Made by a program: the position numbers and the translations under genes
Part shown: piece by piece, positions 18,540-25,522 of the stretch
Position numbering within the stretch: the first letter of the stretch is position 1
Layout: every line of letters begins with the position of its first letter
The notes under the pieces: model-generated
The model's input: only the letters and a program-made list of their open reading frames with translations
The model's database searches: none
Told to the model about the DNA's origin: nothing
Origin: Streptomyces capitiformicae
GTDB lineage: Bacteria > Actinomycetota > Actinomycetes > Streptomycetales > Streptomycetaceae
NCBI RefSeq assembly: GCF_002214185.1
Contig: NZ_CP022161.1
Span: forward strand, 7,137,486 to 7,201,485
Reading direction: 5' to 3'
DNA: 64,000 bases

Positions 18540-19175
18540 TTACTCGGCAGCCCCGTACAGACGGTCCCCCGCGTCCCCCAGACCCGGCACGATGTAGCCG
18601 TGCTCGTTCAGGCGCTCGTCAACCGCGGCGGTGACGACCGTCACCGGGGTGCCCGCCAGCTCGCGCTCCATGACCTCGACGCCCTCGGGGGCGGCGAGGA
18701 GCACCACGGCGGTCACGTCGTCCGCGCCGCGCGCGATCAGCTCACGGATCGCGGCGACGAGGGTGCCACCGGTGGCGAGCATGGGGTCGAGGACGTACAC
18801 CTGACGCCCGGAGAGGTCCTCCGGCATCCGCGTGGCGTACGTGGAGGCCTGGAGCGTCTCCTCGTTGCGGATCATGCCCAGGAAGCCCACCTCGGCCGTC
18901 GGCAGCAGCCGGACCATGCCGTCGAGCATGCCGAGGCCCGCCCGCAGGATCGGCACGACCAACGGGCGCGGGTGGGAGAGCTTGACGCCGGTGGTGGGGG
19001 CGACCGGCGTCTTGATGTCGACCTGCTCGGTGCGCACGTCACGCGTGGCCTCGTAGGCGAGCAGGGTGACCAGCTCGTCGGCGAGACGGCGGAAGGTCGG
19101 GGAGTCGGTGCGCTGGTCGCGCAGCGTGGTGAGCTTGTGGGCGACCAGGGGGTGGTCGACGACGTGGAGACGCAT
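18540..19175 (-). CDS. upp: Uracil phosphoribosyltransferase
   Basis: This 211-residue protein is full length for UPRT. It salvages uracil with PRPP to form UMP in the cytoplasm. [20 protein letters not shown] is the conserved N-terminus. [17 protein letters not shown] carries the PRPP-binding loop, and the uracil-binding loop reads [15 protein letters not shown] at the C-terminus. The ATG at 19175 has the hexamer TACTGT ending 7 nt upstream, which indicates a leaderless mRNA. It is convergent with the LytR_C gene; the flanking order with tadA fits the Streptomyces core chromosome. Confidence 0.97.
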   Translation of the reverse strand: MRLHVVDHPLVAHKLTTLRDQRTDSPTFRRLADELVTLLAYEATRDVRTEQVDIKTPVAPTTGVKLSHPRPLVVPILRAGLGMLDGMVRLLPTAEVGFLGMIRNEETLQASTYATRMPEDLSGRQVYVLDPMLATGGTLVAAIRELIARGADDVTAVVLLAAPEGVEVMERELAGTPVTVVTAAVDERLNEHGYIVPGLGDAGDRLYGAAE

Positions 19176-19349
19176 GACCACAACAGTAACCGGGGCAACA
19201 GCGGCGGCCTCCCCGTCCCCGGCCGGCGGTACACCCCGGCGCGCGGGATCCACACGGTTCACCCGCCCGATGGCATCAAACCCCCCGTCGGAGGGAAATA
19301 GGGAGGAACGTAGCGGGGTGGTGAGCCGATGCCGGACGGTGGTGAGCCC

Positions 19350-19682
19350 ATGGCAGACGTGGACGACAGGTCGCCGCGACAGCGGGGGGCCGAGGACAGG
19401 GGGACGGGCCCGGAGAAAGGCCAGGGGACGGGGCAGGAGACAGCGGGCCGAGAGGCGGGCCAGGGGGCGGGCCCGAAGACGCACCCGGATACGCGCCCGG
19501 ATACGCGCCCGGGGACAGACCTCGAGACGGACCAGGACGGCGACGCCGCGCGCAGGCGCCGTCGGGCGCAGTTCCTGCGGGAGCTGACCGAGGCGCGGGA
19601 GCTGCGGGACCGGGTCCAGCCGCGCCGCGCCAAGGCCGCCCGGCTCCGTCACGCCCTGCGCATGCGTACCTTCCGCTGGTAG
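19350..19682 (+). CDS. Small hydrophilic protein of unknown function
   Basis: This 110-residue protein starts at ATG 19350 (ATG 19329 would add 7 residues; both have the same ggtggtgagcc upstream). The first 65 residues are low-complexity, rich in Gly, Thr, Glu and Asp, with short repeats ([12 protein letters not shown]). The C-terminal 40 residues ([20 protein letters not shown] and on) form a basic helix that looks constrained. It is probably a nucleic-acid-associated or regulatory peptide, but nothing specific can be assigned. Confidence 0.5.
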   Translation: MADVDDRSPRQRGAEDRGTGPEKGQGTGQETAGREAGQGAGPKTHPDTRPDTRPGTDLETDQDGDAARRRRRAQFLRELTEARELRDRVQPRRAKAARLRHALRMRTFRW

Positions 19683-19789
19683 CCGCAGGCACCCAAACCC
19701 ATGCTTCTGCCCCTCCCTGCGGGTCGTACACGCGCCGCTCACGGGGTGGCCGTGCATGTGCGGCCAGGAACTCCGCGTACGATCCGCTG

Positions 19790-19975
19790 GTGGCGGCAAC
19801 AGGTGCGCAGGTGAACGGCGGACCGACCGGCGATCAATTCGGCCGGACACAGGGAGCCGAAGACATCCCCTGGGCGCTCTGTTTCTGCCACGATTCCGAG
19901 TGGGTGGGGCTCGGAGCACAGCACTCCCCGCCCAGCAACCTCCGCCGGGGGGACCCCCAACCGGCACGCCTATGA
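19790..19975 (+). CDS. Possible 61-residue leaderless ORF before the tadA pair
   Basis: GTG 19790 lies 6 nt after the hexamer TACGAT. The frame ends at 19973-19975 overlapping the next start as ATGA. The peptide ([19 protein letters not shown] in the middle) has no known match. Promoter spacing and coupled overlap argue for translation, while the coding bias is only moderate. It may serve as a leader that couples translation into the next gene. Confidence 0.35.
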   Translation: MAATGAQVNGGPTGDQFGRTQGAEDIPWALCFCHDSEWVGLGAQHSPPSNLRRGDPQPARL

Positions 19976-20523
19976 CCAGTGGGAGAGTCACGGTGTACTT
20001 CGCCGCACTGCTCGCGCGCACCGAAGACGGGTGGGAAGCGAGCGACACAGAGCTCGACGATGTGGAGACCCTGTCGGATCTGGCCGACCTGGCCCGTGAA
20101 GCCTCGCCCGACGACGACACGGTGCTGGTGCTCATCGAGCAGGAGGACGCCTGGTTCGGCGTCGTCCGTATCGATGGCGAGGACGACCCTCGTATCTACG
20201 TGTCGGACGCCGCCGCCGCTGCCCGCAGCAGCTACGGCGAAATCCTGCTCACCAACGAACTGCTCGGAAGGGAGCCCGGCGACGACGGCGCCGACCTGGA
20301 CTCCCTCGACCTCGACGGCACGGAGGACGGTGAGCCGGCCGACGACAATGACGACGGCGGCACGGCCGCCGAGGCCGTGCCGCACAGCCCGGTCGGCGAC
20401 AGCGAGATCCTCGACGACCTGGGCGTGACCGAGAAGGAACTGCGCGCCCTCGACGCCGACGACGCCCTCAGCTCGATCGCCGAGGCCCTCGGAGCGTCGG
20501 AGGTCCTGGAGACGGTCCGCTAG
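19972..20523 (+). CDS. tRNA adenosine deaminase-associated protein
   Basis: This 183-residue acidic protein starts at ATG 19972. The conserved lead [20 protein letters not shown] and [13 protein letters not shown] flank an Asp/Glu-rich stretch, and the C-terminus is [20 protein letters not shown]. Proteins of this type sit immediately upstream of tadA in many actinobacteria and are named for that position; a biochemical role is not established to my knowledge. The gap to tadA is 38 bp, but tadA has its own -10 hexamer. Confidence 0.8.
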   Translation: MTSGRVTVYFAALLARTEDGWEASDTELDDVETLSDLADLAREASPDDDTVLVLIEQEDAWFGVVRIDGEDDPRIYVSDAAAAARSSYGEILLTNELLGREPGDDGADLDSLDLDGTEDGEPADDNDDGGTAAEAVPHSPVGDSEILDDLGVTEKELRALDADDALSSIAEALGASEVLETVR

Positions 20524-20561
20524 TCGGCTTCCCGGACCTCCCCATCCGTTAGGTTCCCCGG

Positions 20562-21059
20562 GTGACCGAAGCAACCGACGCAGAGGCACCGGGCCCCGAT
20601 CCGGTACGCGACCGCTGGCGGGCCGCGATGCGGCTCGCCCTGGACGAGGCCGGGCGGGCCGCCGAGGGCGGCGATGTCCCGGTCGGTGCCGTCGTACTGT
20701 CCCCGGACGGCACGACCGTACTGGCCACCGGGCACAACGAGCGCGAGGCGACCGGCGATCCGACGGCCCACGCGGAGGTCCTGGCCATCCGCCGGGCCGC
20801 CGAGGAGCTCGGGGAGTGGCGGCTGACCGGCTGCACACTGGTCGTCACCCTCGAACCCTGCACGATGTGCGCGGGCGCCCTCGTGCAGTCCCGGGTCGAC
20901 CGGGTCGTCTACGGCGCCCGCGACGAGAAGGCCGGCGCCACCGGGTCCCTCTGGGACGTCGTACGCGACCGTCGGCTCAACCACCGTCCCGAGGTGATCG
21001 AGGGAGTGCTCGCCGACGACTGCGCCCGGCTCCTCACGGAGTTCTTCCGGGCCCGCTGA
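20562..21059 (+). CDS. tadA: tRNA-specific adenosine deaminase
   Basis: This 165-residue protein starts at GTG 20562. TadA converts A34 to inosine in the wobble position of tRNA-Arg(ACG); that tRNA gene is present in this window at 40620-40692. The cytidine-deaminase-fold zinc site is complete: HAEV (His and catalytic Glu) and EPCTMCAGA (two Cys). The substrate-binding segment GHNEREATGDPTAHAE and the C-terminal helix are normal. TAGGTT ends 6 nt before the GTG, so the transcript is likely leaderless. Housekeeping and essential in most bacteria. Confidence 0.95.
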   Translation: MTEATDAEAPGPDPVRDRWRAAMRLALDEAGRAAEGGDVPVGAVVLSPDGTTVLATGHNEREATGDPTAHAEVLAIRRAAEELGEWRLTGCTLVVTLEPCTMCAGALVQSRVDRVVYGARDEKAGATGSLWDVVRDRRLNHRPEVIEGVLADDCARLLTEFFRAR

Positions 21060-21111
21060 ATACCGAATACCGATTTCAAAGCACACCCCACCGTGCTGTA
21101 AGGTCTCCCTC

Positions 21112-21196
21112 GGTAGCGTGTCCGAGCGGCCGAAGGAGCTCGCCTCGAAAGCGAGTGTGGCGCAAGTCACCGAGGGTTCAAATCCCTCCGCTACCG
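21112..21196 (+). tRNA. tRNA-Ser (anticodon CGA)
   Basis: An 85-nt type II tRNA. The acceptor stem pairs GGTAGCG with CGCTACC, discriminator G. The anticodon stem-loop CTCGC-CTCGAAA-GCGAG gives anticodon CGA. There is a long variable arm and a standard T-loop (GGTTCAAATCC). CCA is not encoded. A hairpin terminator follows at 21203-21230. Confidence 0.97.
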
Positions 21197-21202
21197 CTGA
21201 AG

Positions 21203-21230
21203 AAGGGTCCCACCGTCAGGTGGGGCCCTT
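21203..21230 (+). terminator. Terminator of tRNA-Ser(CGA)
   Basis: A 12-bp stem (aagggtcccacc / ggtggggccctt, with one wobble pair) and a 4-nt loop, 7 bp after the tRNA. Confidence 0.85.
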
Positions 21231-21344
21231 CGTGCGTCCTGGAGATCACCCGCGAACGTATGATCGGGTTACACTCGCCGCCGGCAAAGAGGCACCCATG
21301 GGGCTCATGGGTCCCACCGGGCAGACGAGGCGGGGGAGGCCGCT

Positions 21345-21521
21345 GTGGCGGTACAGGCAAAGAAGATCGCGCTGTTCGTGCTCGTGGTCTTCGTGTTCTA
21401 CGTGATCATCTCCGACCCGGCCAAGGCCGCCGACTACGTCCAGATAGGGTTCGAGGGCGTCTCGAGCGCCGCCCACTCCATCGGTGACTTCTTCACGTGG
21501 ATCGCCAACGGGGCCGACTAG
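21345..21521 (+). CDS. 58-residue membrane protein
   Basis: GTG 21345 follows a strong ribosome binding site (GGGGGAGG). The peptide has a lysine-flanked N-terminal helix, AVQAKKIALFVLVVFVFYVI, that must span the membrane, then an amphipathic tail (YVQIGFEGVSSAAHSIGDFF). Short, single-TM and with clean codon bias, it is a real gene by appearance though the function is unknown. TACACT at 21269-21274 could be its -10 element. Confidence 0.7.
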   Translation: MAVQAKKIALFVLVVFVFYVIISDPAKAADYVQIGFEGVSSAAHSIGDFFTWIANGAD

Positions 21522-21593
21522 TACCCAACCGACCTACCCGCACCTCCAGTACCCCCGCGTCGCAGCACGTCGTACGACCTTCTCGGAGCGCCC

Positions 21594-21887
21594 ATGATCC
21601 GCCATCTCGTCCTCTTCAAGCTCGACGAGGGCGTCGAGCGCGACGACCCTCGCGTCGTGGCGGGCGTGGAGGCCTTCCGCGCGCTCGACGGCAAGATCCC
21701 CGAGCTGCGCTTCTGGGAGCTGGGCTGGAACCTGAGCGACCGGCCCATCGCGTACGACTTCGCGATCAACTCGGCGTTCGACGACGTGGACGCCCTGCGG
21801 CGGTATGTCGAGCACCCGGAGCACCAGGCGGGCGTCGCGCTGTGGCACGAGTTCGCCACATGGGTGATCGCCGACTACGAGTTCTGA
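21594..21887 (+). CDS. Dabb-family (stress-responsive alpha/beta barrel) protein
   Basis: This 97-residue single-domain protein starts at ATG 21594. MIRHLVLFKLDEGV, then FWELGWNLSDRPIAYDFAIN and LRRYVEHPEHQAGV, form the ferredoxin-like Dabb pattern with HPEHQ conserved. Members dimerise and include olivetolic-acid-cyclase-like and plant stress proteins; the bacterial role is mostly unknown. A good terminator follows the stop at 21916-21940. Confidence 0.88.
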   Translation: MIRHLVLFKLDEGVERDDPRVVAGVEAFRALDGKIPELRFWELGWNLSDRPIAYDFAINSAFDDVDALRRYVEHPEHQAGVALWHEFATWVIADYEF

Positions 21888-21915
21888 GCCGTACGGCCGT
21901 ACGGCCGCAAGGCCC

Positions 21916-21940
21916 GCCCCGCACTCGAACAGTGCGGGGC
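21916..21940 (+). terminator. Terminator after the Dabb gene
   Basis: A perfect 10-bp stem (gccccgcact / agtgcggggc), 5-nt loop, followed by gctttta. Confidence 0.9.
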
Positions 21941-22069
21941 GCTTTTATGCCCGAAATGCCGCACCCTCCCTCAACTCTCCCTCAACTCTCCCTCAACACG
22001 GCGATATGAGGTGCTTGATCACAGTGCACATGTCTTGTGATGCTATGACCGCTTTTGACGGTTGAGTTG

Positions 22070-22915
22070 ATGGATGAAGAGGTGGCGTTGACCGTGTCGG
22101 CCAGTACTGCGCCACCCCAGGAAGAAGCCCCTGCCCCCGTCCCGGAGAAACGTCGCGGCGCCGACACCCGGGCCCTTACCCAGGTCCTCTTCGGCGAACT
22201 GAAGCACCTGGAGCCGGGCACTCCCGAGCACAACCGCGTGCGCGGGGCGCTCATCGAGGCGAACCTCCCGCTCGTGCGCTACGCGGCCGCCCGCTTCCGC
22301 TCCCGCAACGAGCCCATGGAGGACGTGGTCCAGGTCGGCACCATCGGGCTGATCAACGCCATCGACCGGTTCGACCCGGACCGGGGCGTGCAGTTCCCGA
22401 CCTTCGCGATGCCGACCGTCGTCGGCGAGATCAAGCGGTACTTCCGCGACAACGTCCGCACGGTCCACGTCCCCCGCCGGCTGCACGAGCTGTGGGTGCA
22501 GGTGAACACCGCCACCGAGGACCTCACGACCGCCTTCGGGCGCGCCCCCTCGACCGCCGAGATCGCCGAGCGGCTGCGCATCAGCGAGGACGAGGTCCTC
22601 TCCTGCATCGAGGCCGGACGCTCGTACCACGCGACCTCGCTGGAGGCCGCCCAGGAGGGCGACGGCATGCCGGGGCTCCTCGACCGACTCGGCTATGAGG
22701 ACCCGGAACTCGACGGCGTCGAACACCGCGACCTCGTCCGGCACCTCCTCGTCCAACTCCCGGAACGCGAGCAGCGGATCCTGCTGCTCCGCTACTACAG
22801 CAACCTCACCCAGTCACAGATCAGCGCGGAGCTGGGGGTCTCCCAGATGCATGTCTCGCGTCTGCTCGCGCGGAGCTTCGCGCGGCTGCGTTCGGCCAAC
22901 CGGATCGAGGCGTGA
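22070..22915 (+). CDS. sigF: SigB/SigF-type RNA polymerase sigma factor (sigF-like)
   Basis: This 281-residue protein starts at ATG 22070 (an upstream TTG at 22055 would add 5 residues). Region 2 reads [20 protein letters not shown] and [15 protein letters not shown]. Region 3 is [19 protein letters not shown] and region 4 is [20 protein letters not shown] then [18 protein letters not shown]. This is the stress and sporulation class controlled by RsbW-like anti-sigma factors. The symbol rests on position beside a second such factor and near upp/tadA, as I recall for S. coelicolor sigF-sigN; it is an inference. SigF in that species acts late in spore maturation. Confidence 0.82.
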   Translation: MDEEVALTVSASTAPPQEEAPAPVPEKRRGADTRALTQVLFGELKHLEPGTPEHNRVRGALIEANLPLVRYAAARFRSRNEPMEDVVQVGTIGLINAIDRFDPDRGVQFPTFAMPTVVGEIKRYFRDNVRTVHVPRRLHELWVQVNTATEDLTTAFGRAPSTAEIAERLRISEDEVLSCIEAGRSYHATSLEAAQEGDGMPGLLDRLGYEDPELDGVEHRDLVRHLLVQLPEREQRILLLRYYSNLTQSQISAELGVSQMHVSRLLARSFARLRSANRIEA

Positions 22916-23451
22916 GCGCTCCGCTTGGGGCAGGGGCGACTAATGGCTCGGGGCGTACTGGGGGTTTGCGGCTGCGGGTATGTCGTGGTTTCTCGCGCCC
23001 ACGCGGCGGAGCCGCATATCGATACAGCCCCGCGCCCCTTACGGGGCCCGGGTGGACGTGACCGGCGGTAACCAGATCTCCTTCCCAACACCGGCGATGG
23101 GCCGTGGGGCACACGGGGCGCACGAAGGCAGGCGGGGCGCACAGAATTGGCCAGCGGCACACGTGCCCAGGCCATCTGGCATAACCGAATGCGCTGGCGA
23201 GGTGTCACCGGAGGGAGCGAATCGCTCATCGATGCTCTTACCGACGGTTCTGGCCTGAAACTCCGTCATACCGCCTGTTTCCAGGGCCTATTCACCCTTG
23301 TCATGTCGACATGTCACTACATCGCGTTGCCGACGTGTGACATTCTTCCCCCAGCGCGTTTGCCGTGGCCTCGCCGCCGGTATTCAGGTGGAGGCTGCGT
23401 TCCTTACGACGGAGCGTCCGCCGCGACCGTCCGCGACCCAAAGGGGGTGGC
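22916..23451. promoter_or_regulatory. Long gap between the two sigma genes
   Basis: These 536 bp show no coding bias. They hold a G/C-rich element at about 22979-23043 (ending ccccgcgccccttacggggc) of the kind scattered in Streptomyces, and near the next gene a 12-bp palindrome catgtcgacatg at 23302-23313 followed by tgtgacatt, possibly an operator or part of the sigN promoter region. Confidence 0.5.
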
Positions 23452-24381
23452 ATGTCCGCAGACCAGGGCAGCTCGAAGGTGCTCACGCTCGCCAAGAGCG
23501 AGACCGCGCCCGACGCTTTCCAGGCCCCTCAGGACCTTCAGGAGCTTCCGGGCCTTCCGGACCTTCCCGGTCCCCAGGCTCCGCCGGCGACTGACTTCCC
23601 GGCCTTGTCGGCCTCGGCGAACATCGACACCCGCACCCTGTCCCGCTCCCTGTTCCTGCGGCTGGCCGCACTCGACGAGAACAGCCCCGAGCGTGCCTAC
23701 GTCCGGGACACCCTCATCGAGCTCAACCTCCCGCTGGTGCGTTACGCCGCCGCCCGCTTCCGGTCGCGCAACGAGCCGATGGAGGACATCGTCCAGGTCG
23801 GAACGATCGGCCTGATCAAGGCGATCGACCGCTTCGACTGCGAGCGGGGCGTGGAGTTCCCGACGTTCGCGATGCCGACGGTCGTGGGCGAGATCAAGCG
23901 GTTCTTCCGCGACACCTCGTGGTCGGTGCGGGTGCCGAGGCGGCTGCAGGAGCTGCGCCTGGCCCTCACCAAGGCCAGCGACGAGCTCTCGCAGAAGCTC
24001 GACCGCTCACCGACGGTCACCGAACTCGCCGCCGTGCTGGGCGTGTCGGAGGAGGACGTCGTCGACGGCCTCGCCGTCGGCAACGCGTACACGGCGTCGT
24101 CGCTGGACTCCCCGGCCCCCGAGGACGACGGCGGCGAAGGCTCCCTGGCCGACCGCCTCGGCTACGAGGACAGCGCACTGGAGGGCGTCGAGTACCGCGA
24201 GTCCCTGAAGCCCCTGCTCGCCAAGCTGCCGCCCCGCGAGCGCCGGATCATCATGCTCCGCTTCTTCGCGAACATGACGCAGTCGCAGATCGGCGAAGAA
24301 GTCGGCATCTCCCAGATGCACGTCTCCCGCCTCCTCACCCGCACCCTGGCCCAGCTCCGAGAGGGCCTCATCTCCGACTGA
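23452..24381 (+). CDS. sigN: SigB/SigF-type RNA polymerase sigma factor (sigN-like)
   Basis: This 309-residue protein starts at ATG 23452 behind AAAGGGGGTGG. Residues 1-75 are a Pro/Leu/Asp-rich extension with short repeats (LQELPGLPDLPGP) absent from region 2. Then region 2 ([20 protein letters not shown]), region 3 (RRLQELRLALTKASDELSQK) and region 4 ([33 protein letters not shown]) follow. It is closely related to the preceding sigma gene, so the pair looks like an old tandem duplication. SigN in S. coelicolor is tied to aerial development; identity here is inferred from order. A 13-bp terminator hairpin follows. Confidence 0.8.
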   Translation: MSADQGSSKVLTLAKSETAPDAFQAPQDLQELPGLPDLPGPQAPPATDFPALSASANIDTRTLSRSLFLRLAALDENSPERAYVRDTLIELNLPLVRYAAARFRSRNEPMEDIVQVGTIGLIKAIDRFDCERGVEFPTFAMPTVVGEIKRFFRDTSWSVRVPRRLQELRLALTKASDELSQKLDRSPTVTELAAVLGVSEEDVVDGLAVGNAYTASSLDSPAPEDDGGEGSLADRLGYEDSALEGVEYRESLKPLLAKLPPRERRIIMLRFFANMTQSQIGEEVGISQMHVSRLLTRTLAQLREGLISD

Positions 24382-24410
24382 GCGGGCACGCTCCGCTTCG
24401 TTACACGTGT

Positions 24411-24440
24411 GACCGCCGGAGGCGTCAGCCTCCGGCGGTC
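24411..24440 (+). terminator. Terminator of the second sigma gene
   Basis: A perfect 13-bp stem (gaccgccggaggc / gcctccggcggtc) with a gtca loop, 30 bp after the stop. Confidence 0.9.
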
Positions 24441-24487
24441 GTGGCGTATCCAGGGTGCGTGGGCATGTGCGGGTCAGTGAGGGCTGG

Positions 24488-24559
24488 TCGTGCAGTTCCC
24501 CGCGCCCCTCAAGAGCATGGGGTCGCCGGGGCTTTCAAGGGGCGCGGGGAACTGCACGA
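24488..24559. repeat. 22-bp perfect inverted repeat
   Basis: Arms tcgtgcagttccccgcgccc(ct) at 24488-24509 and the exact complement at 24538-24559, with a 28-bp loop. It lies between the sigma gene terminator and a convergent small gene. From memory this sequence family is dispersed in Streptomyces intergenic regions. Confidence 0.85.
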
Positions 24560-24636
24560 GCAACCACAACGGACCCGCACCCGCCACATCACAGAGCCCG
24601 GCAGACGAGTAGGCACCCTGCGGCCAAGCCGAAGCA

Positions 24637-24837
24637 CTAGGCCAACGCCAGCCACACAACGGCGGCCACAACCGCCACCGCCGCGATGACACCGACGATC
24701 ACACCAACACGCGGCCCGGCGGAGCCCGCCGCGGCGGCCTGCCGCCCCCCGGCCGGGGTCTCGTCGACGAAGGCGCGGAACATCTGGGTGCTGCCCGCGG
24801 GGTCATAGTTGCCCTGGGGGCCCTGGTTGTCAGCCAT
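24637..24837 (-). CDS. 66-residue tail-anchored membrane protein
   Basis: ATG 24837 opens a short frame. The soluble N-terminus is ADNQGPQGNYDPAGSTQMFR then AFVDETPAGGRQ. The C-terminal 25 residues (VGVIVGVIAAVAVVAAVVWL) form a single TM helix at the very end, so it is tail-anchored. The codon bias is good. It is divergent from the marR gene. Function unknown. Confidence 0.65.
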   Translation of the reverse strand: MADNQGPQGNYDPAGSTQMFRAFVDETPAGGRQAAAAGSAGPRVGVIVGVIAAVAVVAAVVWLALA

Positions 24838-24957
24838 GGCCCGAGACCTTAGCGAATCGGGTATCCGGGACCCAACCCCGCTGGTGCCCGCGCGACCTGC
24901 CCATTGTTCTCCTTTGCCAAGACTTGGGCCGTGAACGTCCAGTTTCATTTGCCTGTA

Positions 24958-24991
24958 GCAACCATCCACCCCTATGGTTGCCCTAAGCAAC
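24958..24991. promoter_or_regulatory. Candidate MarR operator
   Basis: A perfect 8-bp inverted repeat GCAACCAT / ATGGTTGC with an 8-bp spacer, overlapping a second GTTGC / GCAAC pair. It lies 19-52 bp before the marR start, and its TTGC/GCAA half-sites are typical of MarR-family dimer sites. Confidence 0.6.
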
Positions 24992-25009
24992 AAACAAGGG
25001 AGGGGCTCC

Positions 25010-25459
25010 ATGTCCGAGGAGGCGCACTACGAGGAGTTGGCCCGTCAGCTCAGTGCCATCGGGGCCGTGAAGCGGGAGATCGGACGGATGCTGCCGTACG
25101 ACTGCCCGGGCGGATCGGCGGGAGTCCTGGCCCTGCTCGGCCGGCACGGCGACATGCGGATGAGCAGGCTCGCCGAGCTGCTCTCGGTGGACATGTCGGT
25201 GACCAGCCGTCATGTCGCGCACGTCGCCGAACGGGGCTGGATCGAACGGCTCCCCGACCCGGCGGACAAACGCTCGCGCATCCTCCGTCTGACCCCCGAG
25301 GGCCGGGCCGTGGTCACCGAGCTGTACCGGCGCAGCAGCCGGCTGATGGCCGAACGGCTGAGCGACTGGTCCGACGACGAGGTCGGACAGCTCACCCGGC
25401 TCCTGGGCCGACTGCGCGAGAGCTTCGACGCCACCGCGCCGCCCTGCACGCCCGTGTAG
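25010..25459 (+). CDS. MarR-family transcriptional regulator
   Basis: This 149-residue protein starts at ATG 25010 after GGGAGGGG. The winged helix is clear: MRMSRLAELLSVDMSVTSRH (helix-turn-helix) and the wing DPADKRSRILRLTPEGRAV with the conserved Asp-Lys-Arg. MarR proteins repress efflux genes and release DNA on binding phenolic or other small ligands. It sits 63 bp upstream of a DHA2-type exporter in the same direction, with palindromic sites before it, so autoregulated control of the exporter is likely. Confidence 0.9.
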   Translation: MSEEAHYEELARQLSAIGAVKREIGRMLPYDCPGGSAGVLALLGRHGDMRMSRLAELLSVDMSVTSRHVAHVAERGWIERLPDPADKRSRILRLTPEGRAVVTELYRRSSRLMAERLSDWSDDEVGQLTRLLGRLRESFDATAPPCTPV

Positions 25460-25522
25460 CAGACCGCGAGCGACAGACCAGCAACCCGTACACCCGCAAA
25501 GAGCACAGGAGAAGGAAGCCCC

